Below are positions 63,384-64,000 of a stretch of DNA of 64,000 nucleotides, piece after piece. The DNA is taken from NCBI RefSeq assembly GCF_965204125.1, contig NZ_OZ241968.1, positions 2,914,001 to 2,978,000 of the forward strand, written 5' to 3'. The DNA is from Poriferisodalis sp965204125. GTDB lineage: Bacteria > Actinomycetota > Acidimicrobiia > Acidimicrobiales > Poriferisodalaceae. Numbering within the stretch: position 1 is the first letter of the stretch; every line of letters starts with the position of its first letter. The position numbers and the translations under genes were made by a program. Under the pieces are notes generated by a model that was not told where the DNA came from, searched no databases, and saw only the letters and a program-made list of their open reading frames with translations.

Positions 63384-64000
63384 GATTCGACCCATGTTCC
63401 CTCTCGGGTCGCCGCTGCTGCCAGGCGCTGTGCTGCCGCTGCACATCTTCGAGCCCCGGTACCGGGCGCTCGCCCAGCGGTGCACCAGCAACGATGAGCC
63501 ATTCGGCGTCGTGATGATCGAGCGCGGCAGCGAAGTCGGCGGCGGAGATGTGCGCGCCGACGTGGGTTGCCTGGCCTCCATTGCCCAGCACCAGGAATTG
63601 CCTGACGGACGCTGGGTGATGCTGGCCACCGGCGATTGGCGGATCAGGATCGTCGAGTGGCTGGCTGATGATCCCTATCCCCGGGCGCTGGTGTCAGATT
63701 GGCCCGACGATCCTGCAGATGTGCCCGCCGAGGAGCGCAAGGCGATCGTGGCCCGACTACGCCGCCTGCGCGCACGGGCGTCTGAGATCGGAGCGCTCGG
63801 AGTCACCGCGGCCGAGTCGGCCGCCATCGACGACCAGCTAGCGCAGCTCGCCGAGGCCCCGGCTGACGCATCAGCGTGGTCGTTCCAGCTCGCGTCGCTC
63901 GTGCCCGCTGGCCCGTTCGACCGCCACAGCCTGCTGTGCGCCCCCGACCCCGCCAGCCGGGTGGATGTCATCGCAGAGATTCTCGACGGCGTAGAAGAAC
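63370..64000 (+). CDS. Lon N-terminal (substrate-binding) domain protein, cut by the window edge
   Basis: The open frame from GTG 63370 runs to the right edge, 210 codons with no stop. It starts IRPMFPLGSPLLPGAVLPLHIFEPRYR, the signature of the Lon N-terminal domain, and continues through a beta barrel into a helical part. Stand-alone proteins of this kind are common in actinobacteria and have no protease domain; their role is unclear. It overlaps dacB by 14 bp; ATG 63394 is another possible start. Confidence 0.85.
   Translation, partial: MAPPEIRPMFPLGSPLLPGAVLPLHIFEPRYRALAQRCTSNDEPFGVVMIERGSEVGGGDVRADVGCLASIAQHQELPDGRWVMLATGDWRIRIVEWLADDPYPRALVSDWPDDPADVPAEERKAIVARLRRLRARASEIGALGVTAAESAAIDDQLAQLAEAPADASAWSFQLASLVPAGPFDRHSLLCAPDPASRVDVIAEILDGVEE

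Overview
The window looks like a chromosomal segment of an uncultured high-GC actinobacterium, most likely an Acidimicrobiia-type heterotroph. This is inferred from the GC-rich codon use, tRNA genes without encoded CCA, a DUF222/13E12 HNH nuclease, a nitrobindin-type FABP protein, a TIGR03086 protein, and many genes whose start codon lies 6-7 nt after a TANNNT hexamer (leaderless transcription). There is no rRNA, CRISPR array, integrase or transposase. Genes are dense; only the region upstream of mcrB exceeds 300 bp without a convincing gene.

Layout. 1-730: the 3' end of an incoming gene (perhaps dnaG) and two minus-strand tRNAs (Asn, CAT). 875-9912: a peptide-type ABC importer operon with two paralogous lipoprotein binding proteins, two permeases and two ATPases. 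The first ATPase carries about 225 extra residues with 6-7 hydrophobic segments between its Q-loop and signature motif. 9924-12712: a hypothetical protein, an inositol-monophosphatase-family protein, tRNA-Val and a DUF4143 ATPase. 12820-15129: two tandem ERG4/ERG24-type sterol reductase homologues. 15259-15747: a thioredoxin-fold peroxiredoxin-like gene with an in-frame TGA exactly at the first position of its CxxC motif, followed by a bacterial SECIS-like hairpin; it reads as a selenoprotein. 15808-25063: thioesterase, nitrobindin, flavin monooxygenase, threonine aldolase, D-aminoacylase, flavin reductase, IF-1, enoyl-CoA hydratase and acyl-CoA dehydrogenase.

25091-32530: a polyamine module. 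A GNAT protein, agmatinase and PotABCD are in one minus-strand run with overlapping genes, divergent from a PuuB-like oxidase across a perfect palindrome. 32565-34966: MBL hydrolase, TIGR03086 protein and VOC protein. 35186-41015: a small defence/DNA-damage island, with an HNH nuclease behind a promoter containing an operator-like dyad and a McrBC type IV restriction pair. 41004-51159: YihY, acyl-CoA ligase, molybdopterin oxidoreductase, MFS exporter, two sCache-domain lipoproteins, a Na+/Ca2+ antiporter and an IlvD/Edd dehydratase. 51303-55805: an aco-type 2-oxo-acid dehydrogenase operon (E1 alpha, E1 beta, AcoX, E2) without E3. 55802-64000: acyl-CoA dehydrogenase, VOC protein, Baeyer-Villiger-type monooxygenase, ThrH, peroxiredoxin, ROK kinase with a C-terminal minisatellite, PBP4 and a truncated Lon-N-domain protein.

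Overall the segment encodes uptake and oxidation of peptides, polyamines, acyl-CoA compounds and sugar acids, redox defence, and some DNA defence. The two strongest leads are the ABC ATPase with an intrinsic membrane insertion and the probable selenoprotein.
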